From Actinomycetota bacterium (lineage in GTDB: Bacteria; Actinomycetota; Acidimicrobiia; Acidimicrobiales; Ilumatobacteraceae), in NCBI GenBank assembly GCA_963169665.1, contig CAUJET010000016.1:43523-107522 (forward strand): a DNA stretch of 64,000 bases. Reading direction: 5' to 3'. The notes under the pieces were generated by a model, which had not been told where the DNA came from, ran no database searches, and saw only the letters and a program-made list of their open reading frames with translations. Below are positions 35,569 to 43,501 of the stretch, one piece after another (positions within the stretch are counted from its first letter, which is position 1; each line of letters begins with the position of its first letter). Made by a program: the position numbers and the translations under genes.

Positions 35569-36497
35569 TCCGACGCGACCTCGTCGCGCATGGATGCGGC
35601 GAGCCGTTCGGCCGTGGCGATCGCATCGGCCGACGAGCCGGGCAACGACTCACGTGCACGCAGGAACGCACCGCGCTCGGGGTCGGCCAGAAAGGCGTGC
35701 AGCACCCCGTTCGCCACATGAGCGCCCACCGGCAGCGAACAGCCCGACCCGAGTGTGGCGAGATACGCCCGCTCGATCTCCACCGCCGCCCGGGTGGCCG
35801 GGTGATCGACCGCCGCGAGCAGTGCCGCGGTCGCCGCATCACCGGCCGCGCACTCCACCGCCACGCATCCCTGACCCACCGCGGGCACGAACGACGTGGG
35901 GTCGAGCACCTGGGCGATCCGGTCGGTGAGCCCGAGGATCTGCATCGCCGCGACGGCCATCACGATCGCACCACCGTCGGGCAGCTTCGACAGACGGGTC
36001 TGGATGTTGCCGCGCAGCTCCTGGAACGACAGATCGGGCCGCACGGCGGCGAGCTGGGCGCGCCGGCGCACCGATCCGGTCGCCACGGGCGCACCCTCGG
36101 GCAGCTCGTGCAGCTTCGCCCCCACCAGCGCATCAGCCGCCGATCGACGCTCGCAGAACGCGGCGAGCAGCAGGCCGTCTGCCGGCGTGGATGGCAGATC
36201 CTTCGCCGAGTGCGCCGCGAGCTCGGCACGGCCGTCGAGCACCGCCCGCTGCACCTCCTTCACGAACACGCCCTGCCCGCCGATGGTGTGCAACGGCACG
36301 TCCTGGCGCTGATCGCCCATCGTGTCGACGAAGACCAAGGCGACCTCGAGGCCCGGGTGCGCCGCGGTCAGCGCGTCGGCCACCGACTGGGCCTGTGTGC
36401 GCGCCTGCGCACTCGACCGGGTGGCGATGCGCACCAGCCCTGACGACGGGCCCGTCGACGAACCATGAGCTGAGGACGGTGCTGACGAGGTTGCCAT
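35565..36497 (-). CDS. hemC: Hydroxymethylbilane synthase (porphobilinogen deaminase)
   Basis: 310 residues. It joins four porphobilinogens into a linear tetrapyrrole on a dipyrromethane cofactor. The cofactor Cys is in LGSGCSLPVGAHV and the catalytic Asp in LAAHSAKDLPST; substrate-binding Arg residues are in ATGSVRRRAQLA and ELRGNIQTRLSKL. The first 20 residues are a Ser/Gly-rich leader. Third gene of the rex-hemA-hemC-hemD order and coupled to hemD. Confidence 0.97.
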   Translation of the reverse strand: MATSSAPSSAHGSSTGPSSGLVRIATRSSAQARTQAQSVADALTAAHPGLEVALVFVDTMGDQRQDVPLHTIGGQGVFVKEVQRAVLDGRAELAAHSAKDLPSTPADGLLLAAFCERRSAADALVGAKLHELPEGAPVATGSVRRRAQLAAVRPDLSFQELRGNIQTRLSKLPDGGAIVMAVAAMQILGLTDRIAQVLDPTSFVPAVGQGCVAVECAAGDAATAALLAAVDHPATRAAVEIERAYLATLGSGCSLPVGAHVANGVLHAFLADPERGAFLRARESLPGSSADAIATAERLAASMRDEVASE

Positions 36498-36569
36498 GGG
36501 TCGGATCTCCCGGATCGTGCTGATCTGCCGGATCGGAGGGGCGCGATCTGGTGCGATCGGCGCGGCGGA

Positions 36570-37826
36570 TCAGGCGAGGTCGAACAGGTCGCGCACGGCG
36601 GCTGCGTTGCGCTCGCCCTGGGGCGTGCCGGCGTCGTCCTTCAGCCGCACCGACGGCTGGTGCAGCAGCTTGGCGACGATGCCCTTGGTGAGCGCCTCGA
36701 CCGCGGCGCGCTGCGCCGGGTCGAGACCCGCCAGCTTGTGCGCGAACCGATCGAGCTCGGCCGAGCGGATCTGCTCGCCCCGCTCGTGCAAGGCGGCCAC
36801 CAACGGCGCCGCTTGACGAGCGGTGTGCTCGACGACGAACCGCTCGACCTCGTCGTGCACGATCGCCCGCACGTGATCGGCCTCGTGCGAGCGCTGCTCG
36901 ATGCCGCGGGCGGCCCACACGCGCAGGTCGTCGAGATCGAGCAGGGTGACGCCGGGCAACGAGGCCACCGCGGCGTCGACGTTGCGCGGCACCGCGATGT
37001 CGACCACCAGCAACGCGGAGGTGACCCCGCCGCGGGCCTCGTGCACGAGGGCCGCGTCGACCACGTTGCCGGCACCGCTGCAGGTGACGAGCACGTCGGT
37101 CTGGGCCATGGCGCACTGACGCTCGGCGTAGGGCACGGTGCGCCCGTGCACGCGCTCGGCGAGTGCCTCGCCGCGCTCGTGGGTGCGGTTGGTGACGATG
37201 ATGTCGGTGACGCCGGCCTTGACGAGTGCGTGGGCCACGCCCTCGCCCATCTCACCGGCGCCGAGCACCAGCACCCGCTTGCCGGCGAGGCTGCCGAGCC
37301 GCTCGGTGGCCATCTCGACCGCCGCGCTGCTGACCGATGCGGTGGAACGGCTGATCGCCGTCTCGGTGCGGGCCCGCTTGCCCGTCTCGAGCGCGTGACG
37401 GAACAGCAGGTTCAGCGTGCTGCGCGCCCCGCCCTCGCTCTGGGCGAGTTCCCACGCGCCGCGCACCTGGCCGAGGATCTCGGTCTCGCCGAGCACCGCG
37501 GAATCGAGCCCGGCCGCGACCTCGAACAGGTGCGACACCGCCGCCTCGTCGTGCTGGGTGTACAGGTGCGGGTGCAGCTCGTCGGGATGCAGGCCACCGA
37601 TGTCGCAGAAGAAGTCGCGGATGTCGGCATAGGCACCGTGGAACCGCTCGGCGACGGCGTACACCTCGGTGCGGTTGCAGGTGCTGAGCACCACGGCTTC
37701 GCGCACGTTCGACAGCGAGACCAGACCCGTGATCGCCTTCGGGAGATCGGCCGGACCCAGCGCCACCCGCTCGAGGAGCGAGAGCGGTCCCGTGCGGTGG
37801 TTGACCCCGAAGACCACGATCGACAT
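36570..37826 (-). CDS. hemA: Glutamyl-tRNA reductase
   Basis: 418 residues. It reduces glutamyl-tRNA to glutamate-1-semialdehyde with NADPH, the first committed step of the C5 route. The active-site Cys is in VLSTCNRTEVYAVAE; the NADPH site is VLVLGAGEMGEGVAHALVKA; the C-terminal dimerisation helix runs from about 310. With hemC, hemD, hemB and hemL all within 10 kb, the path to uroporphyrinogen III is complete in this window. Lies 12 nt downstream of rex and may also have its own promoter. Confidence 0.97.
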   Translation of the reverse strand: MSIVVFGVNHRTGPLSLLERVALGPADLPKAITGLVSLSNVREAVVLSTCNRTEVYAVAERFHGAYADIRDFFCDIGGLHPDELHPHLYTQHDEAAVSHLFEVAAGLDSAVLGETEILGQVRGAWELAQSEGGARSTLNLLFRHALETGKRARTETAISRSTASVSSAAVEMATERLGSLAGKRVLVLGAGEMGEGVAHALVKAGVTDIIVTNRTHERGEALAERVHGRTVPYAERQCAMAQTDVLVTCSGAGNVVDAALVHEARGGVTSALLVVDIAVPRNVDAAVASLPGVTLLDLDDLRVWAARGIEQRSHEADHVRAIVHDEVERFVVEHTARQAAPLVAALHERGEQIRSAELDRFAHKLAGLDPAQRAAVEALTKGIVAKLLHQPSVRLKDDAGTPQGERNAAAVRDLFDLA

Positions 37827-37835
37827 ACGGCCCCG

Positions 37836-37841
37836 ACCTTA
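37836..37841 (-). promoter_or_regulatory. Possible internal leaderless promoter for hemA
   Basis: TAAGGT on the minus strand ends 9 nt before the hemA ATG and overlaps the rex stop codon. It may uncouple hemA from Rex control. Confidence 0.35.
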
Positions 37842-38606
37842 CGCGCTCGCGGGCCGAGTTGTTGCAGCCGTGCCGCCGATGCCGCTCGTACCACCCGGGC
37901 CGGACACACCACCCCCGCCGCCGATGCCGCTCACGCCGCCCGAGACCGAACGAAGCGTGCTCGTGGTGGCCCGCCGCTGCTCGTGGTAGCTGAGGATCTG
38001 CAGCTCGACTGCGAGATCGACCTTGCGCACCTCGATCGACCGGGGCACCGAGAGCACCACCGGGGCGAAGTTGAGGATGCTGGTGACCCCGGCGCGGACG
38101 AGGCGCTCGGCGGCGTCCTGGGCGGCGGCGGTCGGCGTGGCGACGACGCCGATGTTGACCCGCTTGGACTGCACGATCTGGGACAGTTCGTCGATGTGGC
38201 GAACACGCACCCCGCCGAGCACCGTTCCCACCTTCGCGGGGTCGACGTCGACGATGCCGGCCACGGGGAAGCCCCGCTCACCGAACCCGCCGTAGCCGGC
38301 GAGCGCCTGGCCGAGGTTGCCGGCACCGACGATGACGACGGGCCAGTCGTGGGTGAGACCGAGCTCGCGGCGGATCTGGTACACGAGATACGCGACCTCG
38401 TACCCGACGCCACGGGTGCCGTAGCTGCCGAGGTAGCTCAGGTCCTTGCGGACCTTGGCGGCGTTCACCCCGCCGAGTTCGGCGAGGCGGTCGGACGAGA
38501 TCGACTCGACCTCTTCCTCGGCCTGCTCGGAGAGGATCCGCAGGTACACCGGCAAGCGTGCGACCGTGGCTTCCGGAATGCGGCGGCGCGGGCGTTCGGT
38601 CGGCAT
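37839..38606 (-). CDS. rex: Redox-sensing transcriptional repressor Rex
   Basis: 255 residues. The winged helix (IPEATVARLPVYLRIL, SSDRLAELGGVNAAKVRKDL) is followed by the NAD(H) Rossmann domain (VVIVGAGNLGQALAGYGGF) and the domain-swap helix near VELQILSYHEQ. Rex senses the NADH/NAD ratio and represses respiratory and haem genes when NADH is high. The tail after about residue 225 is an unusual Gly/Ser-rich extension with a repeated SGIGG. The ATG at 38606 is chosen over a GTG at 38627 that abuts the operator. The order rex-hemA-hemC-hemD matches the known Streptomyces operon. Confidence 0.96.
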   Translation of the reverse strand: MPTERPRRRIPEATVARLPVYLRILSEQAEEEVESISSDRLAELGGVNAAKVRKDLSYLGSYGTRGVGYEVAYLVYQIRRELGLTHDWPVVIVGAGNLGQALAGYGGFGERGFPVAGIVDVDPAKVGTVLGGVRVRHIDELSQIVQSKRVNIGVVATPTAAAQDAAERLVRAGVTSILNFAPVVLSVPRSIEVRKVDLAVELQILSYHEQRRATTSTLRSVSGGVSGIGGGGGVSGPGGTSGIGGTAATTRPASA

Positions 38607-38627
38607 AACGAGGTGAACGTTAGGCAC

Positions 38628-38645
38628 TCGTGCACACGTTCACAA
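38628..38645. promoter_or_regulatory. Rex-like operator (autoregulation)
   Basis: TCGTGCACACGTTCACAA matches the Rex consensus TTGTGAA-N4-TTCACAA perfectly in one half and at 5 of 7 positions in the other. It lies 22 bp upstream of the rex ATG, just before a possible -10 box TAACGT (38617-38622, minus). Confidence 0.75.
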
Positions 38646-38763
38646 AGCTGGCCCCGGCCACTCGGAGGCGGACTTCCGTCACGCCCGGCGCGGGAACAGC
38701 GGCTCCCCCGACGACGTTGTGTCCGGACCCGTCACGGGCCACCGGGAGCGTGTGAGCGCCGGG

Positions 38764-40254
38764 TCAGACGAGCGAGCGCCGCAGCAGCTTGCCGCTCACG
38801 TTGCGCGGCAGCTCGTCGACGAAGAGGATCTTCGACGGGCACTTGTACCGGGCGAGGTGATCGCTGCACCACTCGATCAGCTGGTCCTCGTCGAGATGGG
38901 TGCCCGGTTCGGGCACCACGAACGCCTTGACGGCCTCGCCGTGGTGCGGGTGCGGCACACCGACGACGCCCACCTCGGCGACGCCGGGATGCTCGGCCAG
39001 CACCTCTTCGACCTCGGCCGGGAACACGTTGAACCCGCTCACGATGATGAGATCCTTGGCGCGATCGACCAGGTACAGGTAGCCCTCGTCGTCGACCGTA
39101 CCGATGTCGCCGGTGCGCAACCAGCCGTCGGCGGTGAGCACCCGGGCGGTCTGCTCGGGGTCGTCGAGATAGCCGGCGAAGACGTTTGCGCCGCGCACCC
39201 AGATCTCGCCGCTGTCGCCCTCGACCACGTCGTCGCCGCTCTCGTCGACGAGACGCACCTCGATGCCGTCGAGCACCTTGCCGACGGAGCCGTACTTCAC
39301 CGTCATGCCCGCCGAGCTGGTGACGACGGGCGACGCCTCGGTGAGGCCGTACCCCTCGCAGATGTCGAGGTCGAAGCGGGCCTTGAGCCGCTTCATGGCC
39401 TCCTCCGGCATGCGCGCCGCGCCGGTGAGGGCGAGGCGCACGGTGGCGAAGCTGTCGGCAGGGGCCTCGTCGAAGTGGCTGAACGCCAGCCACAGCGGCG
39501 GCGCACCGGGCACGACCGTGACGCCGCGCTCGCGGATGGTGTCGAGCGCGGTGGACGGGTCGAACCGCTGGACGAGCACCACCGTGGCACCGCGCAGGAG
39601 GCTGAGCCCGAGCACCACGTTGAGGCCGAAGATGTGGAACAGCGGCAGCACGCCGTACACGACGTCGTGGGCGTCGATCTGCACGTTCGCCGAGCGGCCC
39701 TGCTCGAGATTGGCGAGCAGGTTGCCGTGGCTGAGCATCGCCGCGCGGGGTGCACCGGCGGTGCCGCTCGTGAACATGAGCACCGCGACGTCGCCGGGCT
39801 CGACCTCGACGATGTCGGCGGTGGGTCCGTCGAGGAGGGACGCGAGCTCGACCGAGCCGTCGATCGCACCGCCCTCGGTCGCGATCACGGTGGTCACCGA
39901 CGGGACGGCCGACCGGGTGACGCCGTTCCACGCGTGTGCCGCAGCCGGTTCGACCACGACGACCTTGGCGCCGACCTTGGCGATCTCACGCTCGATCTCC
40001 GGCGAGGGGCTGGCCGGATTGAGCGGCACCGCGACCGCGCCGAGCCCGATCGTGGCGAGGTAGGCGAGGACGAAGTAGCGACCGTTGCCGCACAGCAGCA
40101 CCACACGATCGCCGCGCTCGACGCCGAGGGCTGCCAGGCCGCCACGGACGTGTGCCACCTGATCGCGCAGGGCGCCGTAGGTGGTGGGGCGGCTGCGGCT
40201 GATGAGCGCGACGCGGTCGCCCTCGTGCTGGTCGATGAGATGTGCCAGATTCAC
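38764..40254 (-). CDS. Acyl-CoA synthetase (AMP-forming, fatty-acid type)
   Basis: 496 residues. It activates a carboxylic acid to acyl-AMP and then acyl-CoA. The ATP/AMP loop is VLMFTSGTAGAPRAAMLSHG, core motif EGYGLTEASPVV, hinge YLVDRAKDLIIVSGFNVFP, and the catalytic Lys is in LPRNVSGKLLRRSLV. The GTG start has AAGGGGG upstream. The acyl substrate is unclear; a medium or long chain is likely. A hairpin lies in its 5-prime leader (40304-40336). Confidence 0.93.
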   Translation of the reverse strand: MNLAHLIDQHEGDRVALISRSRPTTYGALRDQVAHVRGGLAALGVERGDRVVLLCGNGRYFVLAYLATIGLGAVAVPLNPASPSPEIEREIAKVGAKVVVVEPAAAHAWNGVTRSAVPSVTTVIATEGGAIDGSVELASLLDGPTADIVEVEPGDVAVLMFTSGTAGAPRAAMLSHGNLLANLEQGRSANVQIDAHDVVYGVLPLFHIFGLNVVLGLSLLRGATVVLVQRFDPSTALDTIRERGVTVVPGAPPLWLAFSHFDEAPADSFATVRLALTGAARMPEEAMKRLKARFDLDICEGYGLTEASPVVTSSAGMTVKYGSVGKVLDGIEVRLVDESGDDVVEGDSGEIWVRGANVFAGYLDDPEQTARVLTADGWLRTGDIGTVDDEGYLYLVDRAKDLIIVSGFNVFPAEVEEVLAEHPGVAEVGVVGVPHPHHGEAVKAFVVPEPGTHLDEDQLIEWCSDHLARYKCPSKILFVDELPRNVSGKLLRRSLV

Positions 40255-40303
40255 CTGTGCCCCCTTCGCCCACGGGATCCCCTTCCGCCCCCCTCGGGCG
40301 TCC

Positions 40304-40336
40304 CGCAGGCGTTGGAGCCTAGTGGCTCCCCGCCTG
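40304..40336 (-). other. Hairpin in the leader of the acyl-CoA synthetase
   Basis: Two stacked stems, GCAGGCG/CGCCTGC and GGAGCC/GGCTCC, around TAGT. It lies 50 nt before the GTG start on the same transcript. It may be a leader hairpin or the end of rightward transcripts; no family recognised. Confidence 0.45.
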
Positions 40337-40422
40337 CAGGCGTCCAGGGCCGTCCGGCCCATTCGCGCCGGACGCCGCACGCGGACTCGCAGGGTCAGCG
40401 TCGGGCCGGGTGAGCGACGACG

Positions 40423-40656
40423 TCAGGCGGGGACGTCCGTCAGGCCGGTCAGGCCGGTCAGGGGACCGAAGAAGCCGACGACACGGGTGAGTCGTCCGTC
40501 GGCGGCGAACTCGGCCACGTCGAGGCCGGCGACGGCGATCGATCCGTCGGGACCGACCAGCTGCCAGCCGTACCGGGCCACGCCGTGGTGCGTGTCGACG
40601 GCGGTGGTCCGCTCGAATCGGTGTGCCGGGTAGTGGGCGAGCACGACGTCGGTCAA
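40423..40656 (-). pseudogene. SnoaL/NTF2-like protein remnant (N-terminus missing)
   Basis: 77 residues matching only the C-terminal half of SnoaL/NTF2-like proteins: HYPAHRFERTTAVDTHHGVA, then RYGWQLVGPDGSIAVAGLD and VAEFAADGRLTRVVGFFG. Resemblance extends in frame to about 40670 (GRHADIAALT) but no start domain exists beyond it; the sequence there belongs to a gene remnant on the other strand. The 3-prime end holds a 9-bp tandem repeat (TGLTGLTD). Probably inactive. Confidence 0.7.
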
Positions 40657-40671
40657 GGCGGCGATGTCGGC

Positions 40672-40997
40672 GTGGCGACCTACTTGCTCGGCCAGCTGCG
40701 ACGGACGGTGGTGCTCACCGGGGATCCCGCCATCGAGGCCCTCGAGACCGAGGTGCTCGGTTATCCGAGCGTCGCCAGATCGCCCCGCTGGTGGCGGGCG
40801 CAGTGGGCGGCGATCCGCCGATCGTGGTGCCGTTCCGGATGTCGACCCCGCTGGGCGAGGTCGCGATGTTCACGACGCTCACCACGTTCGGCACCCCGCT
40901 CGACGTCACCGTCGACGAGCTCGCGCTGGAGATGTTCTCTCCCGCCGACGACCGGTCGGCTGCCACGCTGCGCGAGCTGGCCGGCGCGACCGCCTGA
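40672..40997 (+). pseudogene. HTH-regulator C-terminal remnant, frameshifted
   Basis: The first part reads YLLGQLRRTVVLTGDPAIEA and LETEVLGYPSVA; the second, after a -1 frameshift near 40776, reads IVVPFRMSTPLGEVAMFTTL and TTFGTPLDVTVDELALEMF. Restoring one C in GCCAGA joins the two frames (SVAQIAPLVAG). By memory it resembles the C-terminal ligand region of XRE-type actinobacterial regulators. The HTH domain is absent, so this is a decayed gene. Confidence 0.6.
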
Positions 40998-41057
40998 ACG
41001 ACTCCGTCGACCGGGTGGCCGGGTTCGTGGCCGGGTTCGTGACGGGGACGGGCCGGA

Positions 41058-41141
41058 TCAGAGGCGGAGCAGCGAGATGATGCCGGCCGCCATGATGGCG
41101 AGGAGCAGCAGTCCGAGCGTGAGCGTGGTGGCGGGGCGCAT
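41058..41141 (-). CDS. 27-residue single-helix membrane peptide
   Basis: MRPATTLTLGLLLLAIMAAG continues as IISLLRL and stops. It has one hydrophobic helix with a basic residue at each end and no other domain. AGGGTGA lies about 6 nt before the ATG, a credible ribosome-binding site. It sits alone between two gene remnants and the SAM hydrolase gene. Function unknown; short length makes chance possible. Confidence 0.5.
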   Translation of the reverse strand: MRPATTLTLGLLLLAIMAAGIISLLRL

Positions 41142-41278
41142 CGCCGTCACCCTACCCGTGCCACCTGCTGGGCCTTCAGGTCCCGGGTCGGCCGTGGGTC
41201 ACGCCCACCGCCCCGGCCGATCGCTCACGGACCGCTCAGGAGCGGCCCACGGGCGGTCACGGACCGCCGCAGGACAGC

Positions 41279-42160
41279 TCAGGGGCGGCGGAGCGTGACG
41301 GGGCTGGTGACCCCGCGGGACTCGTCGTCGCCCAGCGGCGCGAGCTGCACCTGATCGCCCGCTGAGGCGGACAGTTCTTCGGCGGCCGATCGGCGGTCGA
41401 GCACGATCGAGATCATGCCGCTCGCATCGGTGACCAGCCCGACCGCACCGACGCCGACCTCGGCGTAGGTGCCGACGCGGGACGCGATGCGCACGACGGG
41501 ATCCGCGCCGCCACCGGTCGGCGTGCCGACCACGATGCGGAGCCGGTCGCCGAAGTGGGCGATCTCGTCGGGGCCGACGTTCAGCTGGCAGTTGCCGAAC
41601 CGGTCGACCCACAGCACCTCGCACAGGATCGTGTCGCCCTCGTCGCGCGGCAGCGGCACGACGCCGGGCAGCAGCAACTCGGCCTCGATCGACTCACCGA
41701 GCTCGGCCAGGTCGACACCGTTGCAGAGGTGGGCCGCGACGGACGCGAACACGTCGCGGCCGGCGAAGGTGACGCCGGGGGCGTCGAGGTGGAAGTCGGT
41801 GTTGGTGAGCACCACGCAACGCTCGGCACCGCCGGCCATCGCCACGGCCGGGGCGAGGAGCCCGTTGTCGGGTCCGACGAGCACGCCGGCGCCGTCGGCG
41901 ACCTCGATCGCGACCGCCCGGCGGCCGGTGCCGACGCCGGGGTCGACGACGGCGAGCACGACACCGTTGGGCACGTAGGAGATGGCACGGGCGAGCGCGA
42001 GGCTGCCGGCGCGCACGTCGAACGGCGGGATCTCGTGGGTGAGGTCGATCACGCGGGCATGCGGCGCCAGGTCGCGTACCACGGCCTTCACCACGCCGAC
42101 GCACTCGTCGCGCGTGCCGAAGTCGGAGAGGAACGAGACGGTCTCGTGGCGGCGGCCCAT
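41279..42160 (-). CDS. S-adenosylmethionine hydrolase (DUF62/fluorinase-like)
   Basis: 293 residues. The N-terminal domain begins SFLSDFGTRDECVGVVKAVV and includes ARVIDLTHEIPPFDVRAGSL, VVLAVVDPGVGTGRRAVAIE and LVGPDNGLLAPA. These are the hallmarks of SAM hydroxide adenosyltransferases, which split SAM to adenosine and methionine using activated water. The C-terminal beta-barrel contains VLWVDRFGNCQLNV. Likely role: trimming SAM. TAGCGT 7 nt before the ATG supports a leaderless start. Confidence 0.92.
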   Translation of the reverse strand: MGRRHETVSFLSDFGTRDECVGVVKAVVRDLAPHARVIDLTHEIPPFDVRAGSLALARAISYVPNGVVLAVVDPGVGTGRRAVAIEVADGAGVLVGPDNGLLAPAVAMAGGAERCVVLTNTDFHLDAPGVTFAGRDVFASVAAHLCNGVDLAELGESIEAELLLPGVVPLPRDEGDTILCEVLWVDRFGNCQLNVGPDEIAHFGDRLRIVVGTPTGGGADPVVRIASRVGTYAEVGVGAVGLVTDASGMISIVLDRRSAAEELSASAGDQVQLAPLGDDESRGVTSPVTLRRP

Positions 42161-42167
42161 CGGGCGC

Positions 42168-42173
42168 ACGCTA
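42168..42173 (-). promoter_or_regulatory. -10 box of leaderless promoter for the SAM hydrolase
   Basis: TAGCGT on the minus strand, 7 nt before the ATG at 42160. It lies downstream of the terminator hairpin at 42271-42305, so the candidate RNA there is probably a separate transcript. Confidence 0.55.
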
Positions 42174-42260
42174 CCGGTCGCATCGGGTGGTGCTCGGGTG
42201 GCGAGCGTCGGCAACGGGGACGTGCGCCATCGGGCGAACACTCGGGGAACACTCGGGCGG

Positions 42261-42305
42261 GAAAATCGAACGGGCCGGTGCCAACCCCCCGATGGCACCA
42301 GCCCG
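42261..42305 (-). terminator. Intrinsic terminator
   Basis: Arms CGGGCCGGTGCCA (42271-42283) and TGGCACCAGCCCG (42293-42305) pair with one mismatch around a 9-nt loop. On the minus strand TTCGATTTTC follows. It ends either the candidate RNA or the proC transcript. Confidence 0.7.
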
Positions 42306-42376
42306 TCCTGCGCTGCCCTTGCGGGGCGCGACTCCGGTTGACGAATCAGCCGGTGGTCTTGTCGACCGACAGGAAC
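42261..42376 (-). ncRNA. Candidate small structured RNA, minus strand
   Basis: Read on the minus strand, four hairpins follow one another: TGTCG/CGACA; CCGG-C-TGA-TTCG-TCA-A-CCGG with a UUCG tetraloop; GCGC-CCC-GCAA-GGG-CA-GCGC with a GNRA tetraloop; and a 12-bp G/C-rich hairpin with a 9-nt loop followed by TTCGATTTTC, an intrinsic-terminator pattern. An AT-rich stretch (42396-42460) lies upstream as a possible promoter. It holds no good ORF and is separated from both neighbours. Class not recognised; the 330-bp gap 42161-42490 otherwise holds only the two signals listed. Confidence 0.45.
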
Positions 42377-42440
42377 TGTAGGCGCGACGTTGCGATGAGA
42401 AAAGAGTCACGTCAGAAAATCTTCGAATTTCTCTTCGGGA

Positions 42441-42458
42441 AATCACATGGATGTGATT
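42441..42458. promoter_or_regulatory. AT-rich palindrome, possible operator
   Basis: AATCACATGGATGTGATT, a perfect 8-2-8 palindrome inside the only strongly AT-rich segment of the window (about 42396-42460). It lies downstream of proC and upstream of the candidate RNA on the minus strand. Confidence 0.5.
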
Positions 42459-42490
42459 CGGTGCGATGATCTGCGCCGCGTCCGAACTGA

Positions 42491-43294
42491 TCAGCCGAGG
42501 TCGCGACTGCGTTGCGTGGCGGCCATCACGGCCTCCAGGAACGCCGCACGCACGCCACCGGCCTCCAGCTGACGGAGCCCCGCCGCGGTGGTGCCGCCGG
42601 GCGAGGTGACCATCGCCCGCAGCGCCGCCGGATCACCGCGATCGGCGAGCAGCGCGGCGGAACCGACGAACAGCTGGGTGACGAGCGCCTCGGCGATCGG
42701 GCGGGCGAGGCCCGCGAGCACCCCGGCGTCGATCAACGACTCGGCCACGAGGAAGAGATAGGCCGGGCCCGAGCCGGCGAGGCCCGTGACCGCGTCGAGC
42801 TGGTACTCCGGCACGCGCACGACCGAGCCGACCGCGCCGAGGATGCTCTCGGCCCATGCCAGGTCGTCCTCGCCGGCGCCCGCCCCACCTGCGATCGCCG
42901 CCGCGCCCTCGCCCACCAGTGCCGGGGTGTTGGGCATCGCCCGCACCACCGCGACGGGATCGCCGGTCGCCGCCGACGCGGCCGCCTCGAGCGTCGCGAT
43001 CGACACGCCGGCGGCGATGCTGAGCACGCGGCGGGCCCCGGCGGCGACGGCGGCCGTGACCGCCGCGGCGACGTCGTTCGGCTTCACCGCGATCACGGCA
43101 CCGTCGGCCGGCGCGTCCGCCACGGCGGCCCGCACGGCGACACCGGGGAAGAGACCCTCGAGCACCGTCCGGCGGGTGGCGAGCACTTCGACGACGGCGA
43201 GCTGCTCGGGCGGGGCCCACCCGCCGGCGATCATGCCGCCGAGCAGGGCGGCGCCCATGTTGCCGCCACCGACGAGGACCACCCGAGCTGTCAT
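42491..43294 (-). CDS. proC: Pyrroline-5-carboxylate reductase
   Basis: 267 residues. It reduces pyrroline-5-carboxylate to proline with NAD(P)H. The Rossmann motif is VVLVGGGNMGAALLGGMIAG; other blocks are VVRAMPNTPALVGEGAAAI, DAVTGLAGSGPAYLFLVAE and the C-terminal MVTSPGGTTAAGLRQLEAGG. TAGGCT lies 6 nt before the ATG. Monocistronic. Confidence 0.97.
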   Translation of the reverse strand: MTARVVLVGGGNMGAALLGGMIAGGWAPPEQLAVVEVLATRRTVLEGLFPGVAVRAAVADAPADGAVIAVKPNDVAAAVTAAVAAGARRVLSIAAGVSIATLEAAASAATGDPVAVVRAMPNTPALVGEGAAAIAGGAGAGEDDLAWAESILGAVGSVVRVPEYQLDAVTGLAGSGPAYLFLVAESLIDAGVLAGLARPIAEALVTQLFVGSAALLADRGDPAALRAMVTSPGGTTAAGLRQLEAGGVRAAFLEAVMAATQRSRDLG

Positions 43295-43300
43295 GCCGCG

Positions 43301-43306
43301 AGCCTA
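43301..43306 (-). promoter_or_regulatory. -10 box of leaderless promoter for proC
   Basis: TAGGCT on the minus strand, 6 nt before the ATG at 43294. Confidence 0.55.
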
Positions 43307-43357
43307 CGAGCACCGGCATCGACCGATCGCGACCCTTTCCGGGTCATCGTTCGGCGA

Positions 43358-43401
43358 GCAGGTGAGCGGCACGGCGTTCCCCGATCGTGCCGCCCACCTG
43401 C
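43358..43401 (-). terminator. Terminator of the mshA-YbjN operon
   Basis: GCAGGTG-A-GCGGCACG (43358-43373) pairs with CGTGCCGC-C-CACCTGC (43386-43401): 15 bp with one A/C mismatch and a 12-nt loop. It lies about 100 nt past the YbjN stop and upstream of the proC promoter. Confidence 0.65.
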
Positions 43402-43501
43402 GCACTCCCACAGAGGACGGCGACGGGTGGCGATCGGAAAACGGCGGCCCGGACCCAGCAGACGGAACGAGCGGACGGACGACAGCGACACCGGCGACGG
43501 G

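Noticed and set aside
42271..42305. 6C RNA, suggested by a six-C loop in the plus-strand hairpin
   Set aside because: The 6C class needs two C-loop stems; only one is present, and the T-tract is on the other strand.
42395..42469. 24-residue ORF in the AT-rich island
   Set aside because: No ribosome-binding site or family; the AT-rich content alone explains the open frame.
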